Below, one piece after another: positions 43,261 to 52,542 of a stretch of DNA of 64,000 nt. The position numbers and the translations under genes were made by a program. The notes beneath the pieces were generated by a model that did not search any database, was not told the origin of the DNA, and saw nothing but the letters and a program-made list of their open reading frames with translations. The stretch spans positions 1-64,000 of the forward strand of contig NZ_JAVIDR010000003.1 in assembly GCF_031157835.1 (NCBI RefSeq), read 5' to 3'. Within the stretch, counting starts at the first letter, position 1; each line of letters opens with the position of its first letter. Origin of the DNA: Acinetobacter rudis (GTDB lineage Bacteria; Pseudomonadota; Gammaproteobacteria; Pseudomonadales; Moraxellaceae).

Positions 43261-43983
43261 TCAATGAGTTAGATTTAATTGAGCTAAATAGCGTTCGATT
43301 ACCATATGAGATGACTGTTCTAATTGTGCTGCATATTTCTGGTTATCTTCTCGAAGAGCTTGGATATCTATTTTGGCTTGATCTAATTCAACAATATGAC
43401 CAATAAGCCATTTTTCAAAATCTTGACCTACTACTTCAGCATGGAATTGTAAAGCCAAGATATTTTGTCCGAGTTGAAAAGCTTGGTGAGGGTAATGTTC
43501 AGAACTGGCGAGTAATTGTGCATTTTCTGGCAGATCAAAAGCATCGCCGTGCCAATGTAAAACCTTAATATTTTCTAGCGGTGCTAAAATGTTATCTGTC
43601 ACAGCACTGAGCTTTAACTGACTCCAGCCAATTTCTTTAATGTGTCCAGGATAGATATCTGCGCCAAGTGCTTTAGCAATCAATTGTGCACCTAGACAAA
43701 TTCCTAATGTTGGCAAATTATCCGCTAGACGTTGTTTGAGTAAATCAATTTCTAGACCTAAAAAGGGAAAACGATCTCTTTCATAAGCGCTGATCGGCCC
43801 CCCTAAAATCACGACAAGGCCAGGGTGTTGTAATGCAGGTTGAAGATCATCTACGCCTGCATCGAAATAGCGGACACGAAAACCATGCTGATAAAAGATA
43901 TCCTCAAATGAACCAAGATCTTCAAAGGCAAGATGTTGGATTGCGTAAACGGTTTTCATAGAAGTAAGATTGAGCTGAGTCAT
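43261..43983 (-). CDS. Class I glutamine amidotransferase-like protein
   Basis: This 240-residue single-domain protein has a class I glutamine amidotransferase fold (GMP synthase type). The oxyanion loop ILGGPISAYE, the nucleophile elbow GICLGAQ with catalytic cysteine, and the histidine in LQFHAEV are present. Family members act as stand-alone glutaminases or as gamma-glutamyl peptide hydrolases such as PuuD-related enzymes. No partner synthetase is nearby, so the acceptor is unknown. A 16-bp palindrome lies 65 bp upstream. Confidence 0.85.
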   Translation of the reverse strand: MTQLNLTSMKTVYAIQHLAFEDLGSFEDIFYQHGFRVRYFDAGVDDLQPALQHPGLVVILGGPISAYERDRFPFLGLEIDLLKQRLADNLPTLGICLGAQLIAKALGADIYPGHIKEIGWSQLKLSAVTDNILAPLENIKVLHWHGDAFDLPENAQLLASSEHYPHQAFQLGQNILALQFHAEVVGQDFEKWLIGHIVELDQAKIDIQALREDNQKYAAQLEQSSHMVIERYLAQLNLTH

Positions 43984-44047
43984 GATTAATTACTTGTTTT
44001 AAAATGGGTTTCAATGGTGGAAGTAAATTAAGTATCAAGTATTTTAA

Positions 44048-44063
44048 CGAAAGATATCTTTCG
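44048..44063. promoter_or_regulatory. Perfect 16-bp palindrome upstream of the amidotransferase
   Basis: CGAAAGATATCTTTCG reads the same on both strands and lies 65 bp before the start codon at 43983. It could be an operator; the regulator is unknown. Confidence 0.4.
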
Positions 44064-44174
44064 CTCTATCATGTGCTTTAAAGTCATATTTGTCTAGAGA
44101 TGCCTCTGAACGATCAGTAACTTTTCTATCACTTTTAGATTTACTCACTTTACATTAGCTGGATGATAAGCAAT

Positions 44175-44201
44175 AAAAAAGCGAACCGAGGTTCGCTTTT
44201 T
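44175..44201 (-). terminator. Terminator after the aldehyde dehydrogenase gene
   Basis: AAAAAGCGAAC / GTTCGCTTTTT stem with a CGAG loop lies 22 bp past the stop codon at 44223. Confidence 0.88.
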
Positions 44202-44222
44202 GGGAGATGATATTACTAAAAC

Positions 44223-45734
44223 TTAGAAGAAGCCCATTGCTTTAGTTGAATAGCTTACCAATAAGTTTTTAGTTTGTTGGTAATGATCAAGCATCATTTT
44301 GTGGTTTTCACGGCCAATACCTGATTTTTTGTAGCCACCAAATGCAGCATGAGCTGGATAGATGTGGTAACAGTTAGTCCAAACACGACCAGCTTCAATT
44401 GCACGACCTGCACGGTAAGAAGTATGTGCCGAACGTGACCAAACACCTGCACCTAAACCATACATTGTGTCATTCGCGATACGGATTGCATCGTCATAAT
44501 CTTTAAATGTTGTAACTGAAAGTACAGGGCCAAAGATCTCTTCTTGGAAGATCTTCATGCTGTTATCACCTTTAAAGATTGTTGGTTCAATGTAGAAGCC
44601 TTGACCAACATCATGACGATCACCACCACCAGTTAAAATTTGAGCACCTTCAGCACGGCCCGTTGCAATACAACCTAAGATCTTATCTTGTTGTTCTTGA
44701 GAGGCTTGTGCACCAATCATAGTGTCAGTATCAAGTGGATGGCCAGTACGAATACGTTTTACACGTTCAATCGCTTTTTCTAAGAAACGGTCAGCAATGC
44801 TTTCTTGAATTAAAGCACGTGATGGACAAGTACACACTTCACCTTGGTTTAAGGCAAACATTGCAAAGCCTTCAAGTGCCTTATCAAGATAGTCATCATC
44901 TTGATCCATAACATCTTCAAAGAAGATATTTGGTGATTTACCACCTAACTCTAGAGTAACTGGAATAATATTTTCAGTTGCATATTGCATGATCAACTGA
45001 CCCACTTGAGTTGAACCAGTGAAAGCAATTTTTGCGATACGTGGGCTTGTTGCCAGTGGACGACCAACTTCAGCACCGTAACCATTTACGATGTTAAGTA
45101 CACCTGCTGGAAGAAGGTCTTGAATAAGTTCAGCTAAGACCAAAATGCTCACAGGAGTTTGTTCTGCTGGTTTTAGGACAATACAGTTTCCAGCAGCTAG
45201 AGCAGGTGCCAATTTCCATGCAGCCATCAAAATTGGGAAGTTCCAAGGAATAATTTGGCCAACAACACCTAAAGGCTCATGAAAATGGTAAGCGATAGTA
45301 TCTTTATCAATTTCAGAAATACCACCTTCTTGTGCACGAATACAGCCTGCAAAATAGCGGAAATGATCGATTGTCAACGGAATATCTGCTGCTAGAGTTT
45401 CACGAACTGGCTTACCATTGTCCCATGTTTCAGCAACAGCTAATAATTCTAAGTTTGCTTCTAAGCGATCTGCAATTTTCAATAAAATATTTGAGCGTTC
45501 AGTTGTAGACGTTTGTCCCCAGCTGGCTTTCGCTTTATGTGCAGCATCAAGTGCTAATTCAATATCTTCAACAGAAGATCGAGGAACTTGAGTAAAGACT
45601 TTACCGTCTACAGGAGAAATATTGTCAAAATACTCACCTTTAACTGGTGCAACCCATTGGCCACCAATAAAGTTTTGATATTGTGCTTTAAACTGTACTT
45701 TTGAACCAGGTTGATTTGGATCGATATAGCGCAT
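44223..45734 (-). CDS. NAD-dependent aldehyde dehydrogenase (ExaC/AcoD type)
   Basis: This 503-residue ALDH oxidises short aldehydes such as acetaldehyde to acids with NAD+. The NAD-binding FTGSTQVGQ, the catalytic glutamate in ELGGKSPN and the catalytic cysteine in [11 protein letters not shown] are present. The C-terminus ([25 protein letters not shown], two joined pieces) is typical of the ExaC/AcoD/AldB group. The ATG at 45734 follows AAGGA. A GAF-type activator is divergent and an iron alcohol dehydrogenase lies 3 kb away, which suggests an ethanol or other alcohol oxidation route. Confidence 0.95.
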   Translation of the reverse strand: MRYIDPNQPGSKVQFKAQYQNFIGGQWVAPVKGEYFDNISPVDGKVFTQVPRSSVEDIELALDAAHKAKASWGQTSTTERSNILLKIADRLEANLELLAVAETWDNGKPVRETLAADIPLTIDHFRYFAGCIRAQEGGISEIDKDTIAYHFHEPLGVVGQIIPWNFPILMAAWKLAPALAAGNCIVLKPAEQTPVSILVLAELIQDLLPAGVLNIVNGYGAEVGRPLATSPRIAKIAFTGSTQVGQLIMQYATENIIPVTLELGGKSPNIFFEDVMDQDDDYLDKALEGFAMFALNQGEVCTCPSRALIQESIADRFLEKAIERVKRIRTGHPLDTDTMIGAQASQEQQDKILGCIATGRAEGAQILTGGGDRHDVGQGFYIEPTIFKGDNSMKIFQEEIFGPVLSVTTFKDYDDAIRIANDTMYGLGAGVWSRSAHTSYRAGRAIEAGRVWTNCYHIYPAHAAFGGYKKSGIGRENHKMMLDHYQQTKNLLVSYSTKAMGFF

Positions 45735-46131
45735 AAGAATATCCTTTTACTTATTTATCAAATAGTGGTGTTACAGCAGCTCATAAAGCACTGTTTGTAC
45801 TTGGAGCATATAAAGGCCTAGGTTGGAGAAAGGTAGGCGTTTAGCTAATTTTATCTTGCAGTTTTTTTTTGTATTTTATAAGGGATAGTTGACAATTTTA
45901 GTAGTATGTTGAAATACAGGATTAAAGTTCCAAACTTTGTTGGTATTTTCAGCTTTTTTAGCAATGATTGAAAGCAAAATTGAATTTGAGCAGAAAAGGG
46001 ATTGACCGCTTAGAAAAAAAACTGCTAAATCATAGCTGGTTTTGCACTTTTATAATTTTACAACTGTAATTGCAATTATACACGATCAAATGCAGCGAAC
46101 TACTCTATCAACGAACATAAGGATATGAGCC
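45735..46131. promoter_or_regulatory. Aldehyde dehydrogenase / activator divergent region
   Basis: 397 bp, AT-rich. It contains a TTGACA at 45889-45894 without a convincing -10 at standard distance, and a perfect 12-bp palindrome TAATTGCAATTA at 46067-46078, 54 bp before the activator start. No sigma-54 element was found, which agrees with the activator lacking an AAA+ domain. Confidence 0.5.
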
Positions 46132-47313
46132 ATGTTGAGTAATAAGGGATTAATTCAGAAGCGCCAGCATATTGAACAACTACGTCAAAATAGTAGTTTA
46201 TCGTTGGTACAAGCAGATTTAGTTGGACAAAGTATTTTAAGTTCTTGGCAACGTTCTGAACAGGCACAGATTCCAACAGAGCGAGCAGCCGCGCCGATGG
46301 TTAGTACACAAGATGAATTGCCGAGTGTATTGAATAAAGCGTTGACTTATTGTGCCGCAGAATTAAAACACATTGCTGAGCAATCAAGTATGGTTGTGGC
46401 TGTTGGAGATATTGGCAGTACTATTATCTGGACTGCAGCAAGTGGAAAAATGCGTCAAGCAGCTGAGCGTGTTCATTTTGTTCAAGGTGGACAGTGGCGT
46501 GAAGATTATGTTGGAACTAATGCCCTAGCACTTTCTTTGAAGACACAACAATCAAGCTGTGTATTTTCAAATGAACATTATATGTCTTCAATTCACGATT
46601 GGGCTTGTTATGCAGCACCCATTATTGATCCTTATTCAAAGCAAGTATTAGGGGTAATTGATTTATCCACGACTTGGAATAATCACAATAGTTTAGGTTT
46701 GTTAGCAGCAGAACGATGTGCTTCAATTATTCAAAATGCTCTACTTGAATGTCAGCGTCAGCATCTGTTTATTCGGGCTTTCGCGATTCCACAAGTGTTA
46801 TTTAATGGCAAAGTCTTAGTATTAACACCAAGACAAATTGAGATTTTAACAATTTTAGCGCTTTGTCCTCAAGGCATGAATTTAGAGGGTTTACATCAGG
46901 CATTATACGGTGAAAGAAAGGTGAGCATAGGTACGCTTAAAGCTGAAATGTCACAGCTTAGAGAGATACTAGGGGGCTTACTCGGTTCGCGGCCATATCG
47001 CTTGTTGGCAACAATTGAAGCTGATTTTTTACAGGCAGAACAGGCTCTAGATGCAGGGTATATCGAATCGGCATTAACATTATGTCGAGGCGTATTTTTA
47101 GTCAGAACAGAGAGTCCTTTTTTGTGTGCTTGGCGAGATTGTTTAGAGTCGAGATTGAGTGAGGCTATTTTTAAGTCACAACAAACCGATGTTTTACTTA
47201 AACACTTGGCTTATTGTCCTGAAGCAATTGATGCTGTTGAGCGTTTAATTGAGTTAATCCCAGCGGGGCATCCTGCTCATCAAGTTTTGATGAAGTATAA
47301 AGAAGAGCAGTAG
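46132..47313 (+). CDS. AcoR-like GAF-domain regulator lacking the sigma-54 AAA+ domain
   Basis: This 393-residue regulator has the N-terminal AcoR-type signature (ILSSWQRSEQAQIP, about residues 40-53) and a GAF sensor domain (about 80-200, with WREDYVGTNALALSL and the CYAAPIID stretch). Instead of an AAA+ domain and Fis helix-turn-helix it carries a winged-helix-like region (LTPRQIEILTILALCPQGMN, about 218-290). A helical tail like the bacterial transcriptional activator domain follows. It therefore probably works with sigma-70. It is divergent from the aldehyde dehydrogenase gene and is its likely activator. Confidence 0.85.
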   Translation: MLSNKGLIQKRQHIEQLRQNSSLSLVQADLVGQSILSSWQRSEQAQIPTERAAAPMVSTQDELPSVLNKALTYCAAELKHIAEQSSMVVAVGDIGSTIIWTAASGKMRQAAERVHFVQGGQWREDYVGTNALALSLKTQQSSCVFSNEHYMSSIHDWACYAAPIIDPYSKQVLGVIDLSTTWNNHNSLGLLAAERCASIIQNALLECQRQHLFIRAFAIPQVLFNGKVLVLTPRQIEILTILALCPQGMNLEGLHQALYGERKVSIGTLKAEMSQLREILGGLLGSRPYRLLATIEADFLQAEQALDAGYIESALTLCRGVFLVRTESPFLCAWRDCLESRLSEAIFKSQQTDVLLKHLAYCPEAIDAVERLIELIPAGHPAHQVLMKYKEEQ

Positions 47314-47335
47314 CCCAAGTGATGTGAGTATGGAC

Positions 47336-48316
47336 CTAGTCTATTTTTTCTTTTAACCAAGTAAACAGGTTTTGATAAACTTCTGCTCGCACAGGGGCTG
47401 CAGAGAGCACGAGGTCATGTATACCATTTTTAATTGTCATTACACTGACATCACCTTGTAATTTGTTTGCATATTTTTCAATGTCTTTTACAGATAAAAT
47501 CACATCACTATTTTGTACCTTAGTACCCCAACGTTTAGGGTTTTTACTTTGATGAGAGTGCATAATCAGAGCTGGTATTGTTAATTTTGCACCCATATGG
47601 ATTTCTTTTTGTGCCTCATATATTGCATGAATAAAACTGAGGTACACTTTGGGATAGTGTGTTGGTTTCCAATTTAAATTAAAGTCCCACTCACCATAAA
47701 AGTCTTTATGTAAGCTCTTGGTATACCAAGGATTAAGTTCACTTGGAAATTTGAGCTTAGGGAAGCGTTTGCCCAATGCACTCACACGAGGTAATGCGAG
47801 TTTCTTTTTAAAGATGTTTGTATTGAAGTCATAAAATGGGCTGTTATTCCAAAGCGCCTTAATGAAAGGATGATTTGGGTGGTGTGCTGCATATAAAGTG
47901 GTAATTAATCCACCTGTAGAATGACCTGCTAAAACAATATGATGATGTTTTTCTGTTGCAATAATTTCTAAGGCAGCAGTTATTTCAGCATCATATTCAC
48001 TCAACTGGCGTACATCATAAAAGGTTTGTCCAGTGCGATATGAACGGCCATATTTATGTAAGTCAAGAGCATAGAAGTCATAGCCGTGTTGATTAAACTG
48101 TTCAGCCATTTGTGTTTGAAAAAAATAATCCAGAAAGCCATGAATATAGAGCACAGCTTTAGATGTCTGTTTGCTTGCTTTTTTGCGAACTAAAGTTGCA
48201 ATAACAGGTCCTTGCTCATCTGCTGCAAAGCTAAGAGTCGTTTGTTGATAGTCGGCAGCGAGAATGTCTTGTTGATAAGGTGATTGGCTATATGCGCTAG
48301 AGTTGTTCATAAGCAT
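47336..48316 (-). CDS. Alpha/beta hydrolase, monoacylglycerol-lipase-like
   Basis: This 326-residue alpha/beta hydrolase is of the serine aminopeptidase S33/lysophospholipase group. It has the oxyanion motif YIHGFLDYF, the nucleophile elbow AGHSTGGL and a catalytic histidine in NGIHDLVLSA. No signal peptide is seen, so it is cytoplasmic. The substrate is probably a small ester or monoacylglycerol. It sits between the GAF regulator and the alcohol dehydrogenase without being in an obvious operon. Confidence 0.85.
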   Translation of the reverse strand: MLMNNSSAYSQSPYQQDILAADYQQTTLSFAADEQGPVIATLVRKKASKQTSKAVLYIHGFLDYFFQTQMAEQFNQHGYDFYALDLHKYGRSYRTGQTFYDVRQLSEYDAEITAALEIIATEKHHHIVLAGHSTGGLITTLYAAHHPNHPFIKALWNNSPFYDFNTNIFKKKLALPRVSALGKRFPKLKFPSELNPWYTKSLHKDFYGEWDFNLNWKPTHYPKVYLSFIHAIYEAQKEIHMGAKLTIPALIMHSHQSKNPKRWGTKVQNSDVILSVKDIEKYANKLQGDVSVMTIKNGIHDLVLSAAPVRAEVYQNLFTWLKEKID

Positions 48317-48388
48317 TTTTGAATTTATTAATTTTGTTCTATGCTTGATGATCGGTTTACATTTGTCAATTGTTATCTGTAGTGATGA

Positions 48389-48420
48389 ACAAAAAGAATC
48401 TACGGATAGATTCTTTTTGT
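48389..48420 (-). terminator. Terminator after the alcohol dehydrogenase gene
   Basis: A perfect 14-bp stem ACAAAAAGAATCTA / TAGATTCTTTTTGT with a CGGA tetraloop, 34 bp past the stop codon at 48455. Confidence 0.88.
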
Positions 48421-48454
48421 GGTATTGAGGATGAGTGAAACAGGTTTTACAGGA

Positions 48455-49627
48455 TTACATAGCAGCTTCGAAGATTGAAATAACTTGAGCTTCGTTAGCT
48501 TTACGAGGGTTAGTTAACATACAAGCATCATTCTGTGCATTCTTAGCCATCACTTGGTGATCTTCAGCTTTTACGCCAAGTTCAGTCAGACCAGAAGGAA
48601 TGCCGATAGACGCTGATAATTCACGGATTGCTTCAATTGCAGAATAAGCAGCTTCAGTAACAGTTAAGCCTTCAGTGTTTACACCCATTAATTTTGCAAT
48701 AGTTGCATAACGATCTGGGCAAGCAATTAAGTTAAATTCACACACATGCGGTAATAAGATTGCATTACATACGCCGTGAGGTAAGTTATAGAAACCACCT
48801 AATTGGTGAGCCATTGCATGTACATAGCCAAGCGATGCGTTATTGAATGCCATACCTGCAAGATACTGCGCATAGCTCATGGCGTCACGTGCTTCAATGT
48901 TGTCACCATTCGCAACTGCAGCACTGAGCCACTCGCTAATCATGGTAATTGCTTTTTCTGCACAAGCATCTGTGATTGGGTTTGCAGCTGTTGAAACATA
49001 AGCTTCAATGGCATGAGTTAATGCATCCATACCTGTTGCTGCTGTTAGACCTGCTGGTTTAGCAAGCATTAAGCGAGGGTCATCAATTGCAACAAGAGGA
49101 GTACAGCGCCAGTCAACAATAGCCATTTTTACATGTGTATCTGTATTGGTAATAATACAGAAACGTGTCATTTCAGACGCTGTACCAGCAGTTGTGTTAA
49201 TAGCAATTAAAGGCGTCATTGGCACAGTACTTTTGTCAATACCCTCATAATCACGGATATTGCCACCACCAGCTGTAACTAGACCAATACCTTTGGCACA
49301 GTCATGTGATGAACCACCACCCAATGAGACAATAAAGTCACAACCATTGTTGTTGTATGCATCAACACCATTACGTACGTTGATGTCAGTTGGGTTTGGT
49401 TCTGCACCTGGGAATACAAAGCTATCTACACCAGCATCTTTTAAGTAAGCTACAATTTTGTCGGCAACACCGAATTTAAATAAACCTTCATCAGTCACGA
49501 TAAGCGCTTTTTTTGCACCTAAGTTTTGTGCTTTCGCTCCCACTTCTTTGGCACAGCCTGGACCAAAGAGTGAGACGCAAGGGATGTAAAAACCGTTTGT
49601 TTGATCTGCGATATTTTTAAAAGCCAT
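48455..49627 (-). CDS. Iron-containing alcohol dehydrogenase
   Basis: This 390-residue family III (iron-dependent) alcohol dehydrogenase has the nucleotide-binding GGGSSHDCAKG and the metal-binding histidine motif HAMAHQLGGFYNLPHG (about residues 262-277). It resembles YiaY, FucO and the ErcA group that accompanies ethanol oxidation in Pseudomonas. It interconverts a primary alcohol and aldehyde with NAD+. With the aldehyde dehydrogenase at 44.2-45.7 kb it could take ethanol to acetate. The ATG follows AAGGAAT. Confidence 0.93.
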   Translation of the reverse strand: MAFKNIADQTNGFYIPCVSLFGPGCAKEVGAKAQNLGAKKALIVTDEGLFKFGVADKIVAYLKDAGVDSFVFPGAEPNPTDINVRNGVDAYNNNGCDFIVSLGGGSSHDCAKGIGLVTAGGGNIRDYEGIDKSTVPMTPLIAINTTAGTASEMTRFCIITNTDTHVKMAIVDWRCTPLVAIDDPRLMLAKPAGLTAATGMDALTHAIEAYVSTAANPITDACAEKAITMISEWLSAAVANGDNIEARDAMSYAQYLAGMAFNNASLGYVHAMAHQLGGFYNLPHGVCNAILLPHVCEFNLIACPDRYATIAKLMGVNTEGLTVTEAAYSAIEAIRELSASIGIPSGLTELGVKAEDHQVMAKNAQNDACMLTNPRKANEAQVISIFEAAM

Positions 49628-49999
49628 GGTGCGATTCCTTCTACCATTATTCCAATGTTGATTATTTCGAGGTTGTTTATCACCTTGAATTGAGTATCTC
49701 GCTTGGTTTGTATATTTAAAACCTACTAATTACCTACCAAAAATATTGATTAGTATTTTTAATTAATAAAATGGGTTGTTAGAAAATTTACCGGATAAAT
49801 ATAAAGTTCAAATGAGTTAATATGCAATTAAACTTATTAATAATCTTTATGTTTCAAAACTGCTTCTATAAAGAAAGATGAATAAAGCGTAATGTTGTGT
49901 CGCATTGCAGCATGAACAGAGGGCAATCTCTACTGGCTTGGCTTAACTTTTGGCTGAAAAATCGTTAGGCTATAGCAGTTTTTAAAGTTTAGGGTTGTT
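49628..49999. other. Intergenic region, alcohol dehydrogenase / helicase
   Basis: 372 bp of AT-rich sequence between divergent genes. A short inverted repeat AAAAATA-N8-TATTTTT occurs near 49740-49761. I see no clear promoter boxes and no open frame. Confidence 0.5.
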
Positions 50000-51712
50000 A
50001 TGAGACAGGACACTGCACTGAAATTAATGCAAACAGGCGAAAATGTCTTTTTGACCGGATCAGCTGGTGCAGGTAAAACCTATACACTGAATCAATATAT
50101 TCAATATCTAAAGGCGCGCAAAGTGACGGTTGCAATTACTGCATCTACGGGTATTGCAGCAACGCATATGAATGGTATGACTATTCATACGTGGGCTGGT
50201 ATAGGCATTAAAGATGTATTGTCTGATGATGATCTGAAACGGATGAAAGAACGCAAATACTTAAAAGAGCATTTGGAAAATGCCCAAGTATTAGTCATTG
50301 ACGAAATTTCTATGTTACACGCCAAACAACTCAATTTAGTCAATCAGGTACTCAAGTACTTTAAAGAATCAGATGAAGCCTTTGGTGGTATTCAGGTTAT
50401 TGCTGCAGGTGATTTTTTTCAGTTACCACCTGTAGGAAAAAATGATGAACGCAACAGAGATAAGTTTTGCTTTATGTCTAGTGCATGGGTAGAGGCTAAA
50501 TTTCGTGTTTGTTATTTAACTGAACAACATCGTCAAGATGACTCTGAACTTAACGGTATATTAAATGCTATACGTGCGCAAACGATTCAACCACAGCATC
50601 TAAAAGCCCTACATCAAACACAACAGCAAGACATTGGTGATACTTTTACACGCTTATATACTCATAACATGGATGTGGATAATATTAATTATCAGCATCT
50701 TAATGCGATTGAGGGGGATGCCCATCAATTTGTTGCCGTCAATGAAGGCAATGACAAACTGATTGAAACGTTAAAGTCCTCAGTACGCGCACCAGAGGAA
50801 TTGAGTTTAAAGAAACATGCCAAGGTGATGTTTGTTAAAAACAATTTTGATATGGGTTATATCAATGGCAGTTTAGGTGAAGTGATTGGATTTGAAGATG
50901 ATGATACTCACGGAATTTTACCTAAAGTAAAATTGACTGATGGTACTGAATTGGTTGTTGAGCCAGAAACTTGGTCAGTTGACAATGATGCAGGGAAGAC
51001 TTTAGCTAGTTTACAGCAGATCCCATTGCGTCTGGCATGGGCAATCACAATTCATAAATCACAAGGGATGACCTTGGAAGCAGCAGAAATTAATCTGAGC
51101 CATACTTTTGAGAAAGGACAAGGTTATGTTGCTTTATCTCGCCTTAAATCCATTCGTGGGCTGCGTTTATTAGGTTTTAATGATCAGGCCTTGGAGTTGG
51201 ACAGTTTAGCAATTAAGGCTGATCGACGTTTTCAAGAGCTTTCTGATGAGGCCGTACAACATTTTGATGAAGCCGATTTAAGCAAACAACATCAAGCTTT
51301 TATTCGTCATTGCGGTGGAACACTTAATAGTGTTGAAATTGAACGTAATGAGAAAAAACTTGCCCGTTCTGCAAAGCAAAATTACGCTACAGCAACTTTG
51401 GATGAAACGAAAGCATTGTTTGAATCAGGCTATGAAATTCAAGATATAGCCGTGGAGAGGGGATTAACACCTGCAACGATTATCAACCATTTGGCTCGAT
51501 TACATCGTGAGCAAAATTTAGATATTAGTGTAGCAAGCCCTGGTGAAGAGGTTATTGAACAAGTTCGTAAAATTTATAAGCGTTTGACTAAACGTAAAAA
51601 TGCAGAAAATTTTTCGGAAGATGGCAAAATTAAGTTACGTCCTATTGTTGAGGCAACCAGTCCTCGTATGGGATATGACCAAGTGCGTTTAGCATTACTG
51701 TTTATTGAATAA
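50000..51712 (+). CDS. PIF1-like superfamily 1B helicase with C-terminal helix-turn-helix
   Basis: This 570-residue protein is a PIF1/RecD-type SF1B DNA helicase. It has Walker A GSAGAGKTYT (about residues 20-29), ASTGIAA, Walker B VLVIDEISML, GDFFQLPPV, the UvrD-like C-terminal motif AITIHKSQGMTLE and YVALSRLKS. The last about 110 residues form an HTH_40-type domain (FESGYEIQDIAVERGLTPATIINHL) like the one in RecQ/RQC-associated helicases. It probably unwinds 5'-to-3', perhaps at G-quadruplexes or stalled forks. It is transcribed with the small isomerase gene downstream (37 bp gap). Confidence 0.9.
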   Translation: MRQDTALKLMQTGENVFLTGSAGAGKTYTLNQYIQYLKARKVTVAITASTGIAATHMNGMTIHTWAGIGIKDVLSDDDLKRMKERKYLKEHLENAQVLVIDEISMLHAKQLNLVNQVLKYFKESDEAFGGIQVIAAGDFFQLPPVGKNDERNRDKFCFMSSAWVEAKFRVCYLTEQHRQDDSELNGILNAIRAQTIQPQHLKALHQTQQQDIGDTFTRLYTHNMDVDNINYQHLNAIEGDAHQFVAVNEGNDKLIETLKSSVRAPEELSLKKHAKVMFVKNNFDMGYINGSLGEVIGFEDDDTHGILPKVKLTDGTELVVEPETWSVDNDAGKTLASLQQIPLRLAWAITIHKSQGMTLEAAEINLSHTFEKGQGYVALSRLKSIRGLRLLGFNDQALELDSLAIKADRRFQELSDEAVQHFDEADLSKQHQAFIRHCGGTLNSVEIERNEKKLARSAKQNYATATLDETKALFESGYEIQDIAVERGLTPATIINHLARLHREQNLDISVASPGEEVIEQVRKIYKRLTKRKNAENFSEDGKIKLRPIVEATSPRMGYDQVRLALLFIE

Positions 51713-51749
51713 GATGTTAATCACAAACCCTCTATAAGGAAAGGATGTT

Positions 51750-52124
51750 ATGCCGCATGTACATGTTGAGTATTCAGCCAATATTGAAGCATTAGATAAG
51801 ATTGCTTTACTTAATGATATTAATCAGGCACTGATCTCGACAGGTCTGGTAAAGGCTGAAGATGTAAAGACGAGAATTACTGCAAATTCAGATTATTTGA
51901 TTGGTCTTGCAGGAGCATCATCTGAACACGCATATATTCATGTTCAATTGGCTATTTTATCTGGTCGGACTGAAGCAGATAAGGCATTGTTACAAGATCA
52001 AGTCTTAAAGGCATTACACCAGTTTAAAGCAAGCCCTCATCTTCACTTACAGGTACAACTCAGTAGTGAATTGATTGAGATGTCAAAGGTGCTTTACCGC
52101 AAAGCGGTCATAGAAATAGCCTAA
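51750..52124 (+). CDS. 5-carboxymethyl-2-hydroxymuconate isomerase-like protein
   Basis: This 124-residue protein of the tautomerase superfamily CHMI family has proline directly after the initiator Met (MPHVHVEYSANI), the expected catalytic Pro1 after Met removal. Its length matches HpaF (about 126). In the homoprotocatechuate pathway HpaF isomerises 5-carboxymethyl-2-hydroxymuconate. No other hpa gene is nearby, so here it may have another substrate. It is downstream of the helicase gene and followed by a strong terminator. Confidence 0.85.
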   Translation: MPHVHVEYSANIEALDKIALLNDINQALISTGLVKAEDVKTRITANSDYLIGLAGASSEHAYIHVQLAILSGRTEADKALLQDQVLKALHQFKASPHLHLQVQLSSELIEMSKVLYRKAVIEIA

Positions 52125-52150
52125 GCATATTTATAAAACAAATTGCTTTA

Positions 52151-52190
52151 AAAAAAGCACCCTATTTCATAATAATTAGGGTGCTTTTTT
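52151..52190. terminator. Bidirectional terminator
   Basis: A 14-bp stem AAAAAAGCACCCTA / TAGGGTGCTTTTTT with a 12-nt loop lies between the convergent isomerase and Rieske genes. Confidence 0.88.
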
Positions 52191-52207
52191 ATGGTTTTTA
52201 ATATCTC

Positions 52208-52528
52208 TTAATCAAGATAAATTCCACCATCAGAATGGACTTTAATATTGATTTTATTGAGTGAATCACCCATGCATGGGCCAGCAATACATTCACCGGT
52301 TTCTACATTGAATAATGCGCCGTGTGTAGAGCATTCTATATATTCTTGATCTTGATCAAGAAATTGGTTTTCTAAAAACTCAAGTTCTGTTTGTAGATGT
52401 GGGCAAAGGTTTTGGTAAGCATAAAATACTCCATCACGTTGAGTAATGAACATGGTGCTACCATCTTCAGTATCAAAGCTTCTGGCTTCACGCTCTGGAA
52501 TATCTTCGGTCATGCAAATCTTTGTCAT
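52208..52528 (-). CDS. Rieske [2Fe-2S] ferredoxin-like protein
   Basis: This 106-residue single-domain Rieske protein has both cluster-binding motifs, CPH (residues about 42-44) and CSTH (about 66-69, in ECSTHGALF). It resembles Rieske ferredoxins of oxygenase systems and NirD-like proteins, but no oxygenase is adjacent. It probably carries electrons or serves as a redox module. It follows the PfkB kinase gene with only 14 bp between, so the two are likely co-transcribed. Confidence 0.88.
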   Translation of the reverse strand: MTKICMTEDIPEREARSFDTEDGSTMFITQRDGVFYAYQNLCPHLQTELEFLENQFLDQDQEYIECSTHGALFNVETGECIAGPCMGDSLNKINIKVHSDGGIYLD

Positions 52529-52542
52529 ACTGAAACCTTATT

